The notes under the pieces: generated by a model
Told to the model about the DNA's origin: nothing
Seen by the model: only the letters and a program-made list of their open reading frames with translations
The model's database searches: none
Program-made: the position numbers and the translations under genes
Shown: positions 62,653 through 64,000 of the stretch, piece by piece
Layout: the number at the start of each line of letters is the position of its first letter
Numbering within the stretch: position 1 is the stretch's first letter
Source: Hyphomicrobiales bacterium
GTDB taxonomy: Bacteria; Pseudomonadota; Alphaproteobacteria; Rhizobiales; Rhizobiaceae
Length of the DNA: 64,000 nt
Assembly (NCBI GenBank): GCA_900470285.1
Contig: UCAG01000012.1
Coordinates: 124,001 to 188,000 of the forward strand
Direction of reading: 5' to 3'

Positions 62653-62718
62653 GCGCTCTGATTCTAGCATGGCTGGTGTGCAAAGCAATTTAAAATACAC
62701 GCTATTGAGTTTATTTTA

Positions 62719-62746
62719 TTGCAATGCACGCAACAGCGTGTATATT
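62719..62746 (+). promoter_or_regulatory. Rightward early promoter with operator O4
   Basis: -35 TTGCAA (62719-62724) and -10 TATATT (62741-62746) flank a 16-bp spacer that contains CACGC-AACA-GCGTG (62727-62740), a perfect match to the repressor operator. The layout equals that of the leftward promoter at 59157-59185. Confidence 0.88.
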
Positions 62747-62803
62747 CAAACCATCAAAAGCGCGAAGAAGCAACCGCCGATCCGCTAAACGATGGAGAGA
62801 AAC

Positions 62804-63079
62804 ATGCGATACCCGTTTTGCACCGATCTGAGCGATAAAGCTCTCGGCATTACACTGTTTCAGGAGTTTGAATGTGAAGTCGATGTATCCCTGATCTGGG
62901 ATAACGGCGAGCCGGTTCTTGAAGTGAACGCGGTCTATATTGACGGTGCAAACCTGTCAAAGGGTGAAGGCATATCACAGTTTTTCGCTAACAAAGCTGC
63001 TGCCAATGCAGAGCTTGATGATGCCCTACTGCTCCGCGTTATCGAAGACTGCGAAACACCTCTGCGGAGGGCTGCGTGA
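62804..63079 (+). CDS. Phage early protein 1 (rightward operon)
   Basis: 91 residues from MRYPFCTDLS (site GGAGAG), acidic (SLIWDNGEPVLEVNAVYID). Ends in RRAA. Function unknown; first gene after the operator-controlled promoter. Confidence 0.72.
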   Translation: MRYPFCTDLSDKALGITLFQEFECEVDVSLIWDNGEPVLEVNAVYIDGANLSKGEGISQFFANKAAANAELDDALLLRVIEDCETPLRRAA

Positions 63080-63249
63080 TGGACGAGGAGCTTATGACAC
63101 TTGTCTGGAACGCCTATTGGGATGAAGGCAATACCAAGACTGCTTTGGAACGCGTCGTTCAGGTTGTGCGGGATTACGACAAAGCCGCTCCGCTTACCTT
63201 CTCTAAATCCAAAGTTACCAAAATCACTCCGCGCCGGAGGGCTGCATAA
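63079..63249 (+). CDS. Phage early protein 2
   Basis: A 56-residue frame (MDEELMTLVWNAYWDEGNTK to PRRRAA) whose ATG overlaps the previous stop (TGATGG). Tight packing and coupling support it. Function unknown. Confidence 0.7.
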   Translation: MDEELMTLVWNAYWDEGNTKTALERVVQVVRDYDKAAPLTFSKSKVTKITPRRRAA

Positions 63250-63506
63250 TGGCTTACATTTCAGTCGATGTGGATATTGATATCGAGGATCATCTTGAGG
63301 ATGTTTCTACGGAAGCCCTTATTGAAGAGTTAGAAAGCCGCAAAGCCGGACATGCAGATTTTGGTAGGCGGGATTGGTATATCCTAGCTGAACTCATTGC
63401 AGGTGGCAGTTGTCGCGAGGCGCTTCAACTCCTGAAGGAAATTGCTCCGGTAGAAATAAATCCAAACGTCATATTTCTACTCTCCGATGCGCGGAGGGCC
63501 GCATGA
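63249..63506 (+). CDS. Phage early protein 3
   Basis: An 85-residue acidic protein (AYISVDVDIDIEDHLEDVST) ending ARRAA. It starts in a TAATG overlap. The start of the sequence resembles DNA-mimic-like acidic stretches, but no function is known. Confidence 0.7.
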   Translation: MAYISVDVDIDIEDHLEDVSTEALIEELESRKAGHADFGRRDWYILAELIAGGSCREALQLLKEIAPVEINPNVIFLLSDARRAA

Positions 63507-63691
63507 TGTCCGATCACCTCACGCCCGATCAAGCCAATTTATACCTGACGGCGATCAGCACCGATGCACCCGCAGATGATCGCATCAAGGCAGCCGGTGA
63601 CCTCTTGGCGCGCCCTCTCCCTCACGATGCCCGTAAAGAAATCCGCACAATCTATCTCGATCTCACAGACAATAAGGAACTGGCAGCATGA
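63503..63691 (+). CDS. Phage early protein 4
   Basis: A 62-residue protein (MSDHLTPDQANLYLTAISTD) overlapping both neighbours by four bases. Function unknown. Confidence 0.68.
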   Translation: MMSDHLTPDQANLYLTAISTDAPADDRIKAAGDLLARPLPHDARKEIRTIYLDLTDNKELAA

Positions 63692-64000
63692 GCGCCGCAC
63701 CCGCAATTATCGAACAGACAACAGAACTCCAGCCCGTTCAGCAGAGTGAAGTCGCGGCTATCATTCAGGTGATTGAACGCGCCGCAATGAATCCAAACGT
63801 CGATATCGACAAGATGGAGCGCCTTTTGCAGATGCAGGAGCGCGTTATCGAGCGCAATGCAAAAGCGGCCTTCAATGCTGCCTTCGCCCGTATGCAGCCT
63901 GAACTGCCGGCCATTGAGAAGAACGGCAAAAGCAACAACGGCGCATATGGTCTTTGGGAAGATATTCAGGGCGGCATTCAGCCGGTACTGGCCAAATATG
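63688..64000 (+). CDS. ERF-family single-strand annealing protein (partial, cut at the window edge)
   Basis: The first 104 residues are visible. NAKAAFNAAFARMQPELPAI, EKNGKSNNGAYGLWEDIQ and GGIQPVLAKY are the start of the ERF domain that anneals single strands in phage recombination. It continues past the edge. With RusA on the other arm it makes a phage recombination set. Confidence 0.93.
   Translation, partial: MSAAPAIIEQTTELQPVQQSEVAAIIQVIERAAMNPNVDIDKMERLLQMQERVIERNAKAAFNAAFARMQPELPAIEKNGKSNNGAYGLWEDIQGGIQPVLAKY

Larger units (their letters stand above)
26412..64000. mobile_element. Short-tailed prophage inserted at tRNA-Thr (right end outside window)
   Basis: From the tRNA 3' end to the edge, the genes are phage morphogenesis, lysis, replication and immunity functions mixed with AT-rich accessory genes. 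The set is P22-like: portal, scaffold, capsid, gp4-like and gp10-like tail proteins, no tail tube or tape measure. No integrase is present, so it should lie with the other attachment site beyond 64 kb. At least 37.6 kb is visible. The reading frames of structural genes look intact. Confidence 0.93.

Noticed and set aside
26412-64000. CRISPR array, rRNA or integrase in the prophage
   Set aside because: No regularly spaced repeats, no rRNA sequence and no tyrosine or serine recombinase motif seen in any frame.

Overview
The window joins a stretch of ordinary alphaproteobacterial chromosome (1 to about 26.4 kb) to most of a prophage (about 26.4 kb to the right edge). Gene content and order (fused phaAB-C-D-E-F-G antiporter, cydX-B-A-C-D, and the block murA / DUF2948 / hisD / UPF0262 / LMW phosphatase / infA / maf / yacG), together with REP-like repeats and GAAC-N7-GAAC SOS boxes, point to a Brucellaceae-type member of the Hyphomicrobiales. 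The genus cannot be fixed from sequence alone.

Chromosome. The window opens in the tail of a FecR-type anti-sigma sensor, followed by a TonB-dependent receptor with an STN signalling domain and an unusual C-terminal Omp25/Omp31-like barrel. Then, on the minus strand, come the cytochrome bd oxidase operon (cydX, cydB, cydA), its exporter/assembly genes (cydC, cydD) and a GbsR/MarR-like regulator. Next are the six-gene Pha/Mrp-type K+(Na+)/H+ antiporter, a plus-strand DadA-like FAD oxidoreductase, and a minus-strand housekeeping block ending with murA, a small conserved gene and tRNA-Thr(GGT).

Prophage. It begins at the 3' end of tRNA-Thr; no integrase is seen, so it should lie past the right edge. 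Late genes run leftward: terminase small and large, P22-like portal, scaffold, N4-gp56-type capsid protein, gp4-like and gp10-like tail proteins, ejection-type proteins (one with a zincin domain, one ending in an S74 chaperone), an M15-like peptidase, tail fibres, and a lysis cassette (GH108 endolysin, overlapping spanins, a membrane protein). There is no tape measure or tail tube, so the virion should be short-tailed.

Control. An immunity region at 59.1-59.9 kb has a repressor and a Cro-like gene diverging over three CACGC-N4-GCGTG-type operators. A fourth operator sits 3.5 kb away inside the rightward early promoter. Leftward early genes encode RusA, a replication protein, a DnaA-domain-IV-like protein and DUF3310. 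Rightward early genes lead to an ERF annealing protein cut by the window edge. The repressor has no self-cleavage domain, and a small antisense gene beside it carries an SOS-type box.

Accessory genes are grouped in four places: two membrane proteins next to the tRNA; higBA, a hydrolase and a secreted protein at 34.0-36.5 kb; a TIR protein, GNAT-PUA, ASCH and VirK-like cassette between 397-bp direct repeats at 52.0-55.9 kb; and an AT-rich two-gene membrane module plus structured RNA at 60.3-62.6 kb. These are the best places to look for undescribed systems.
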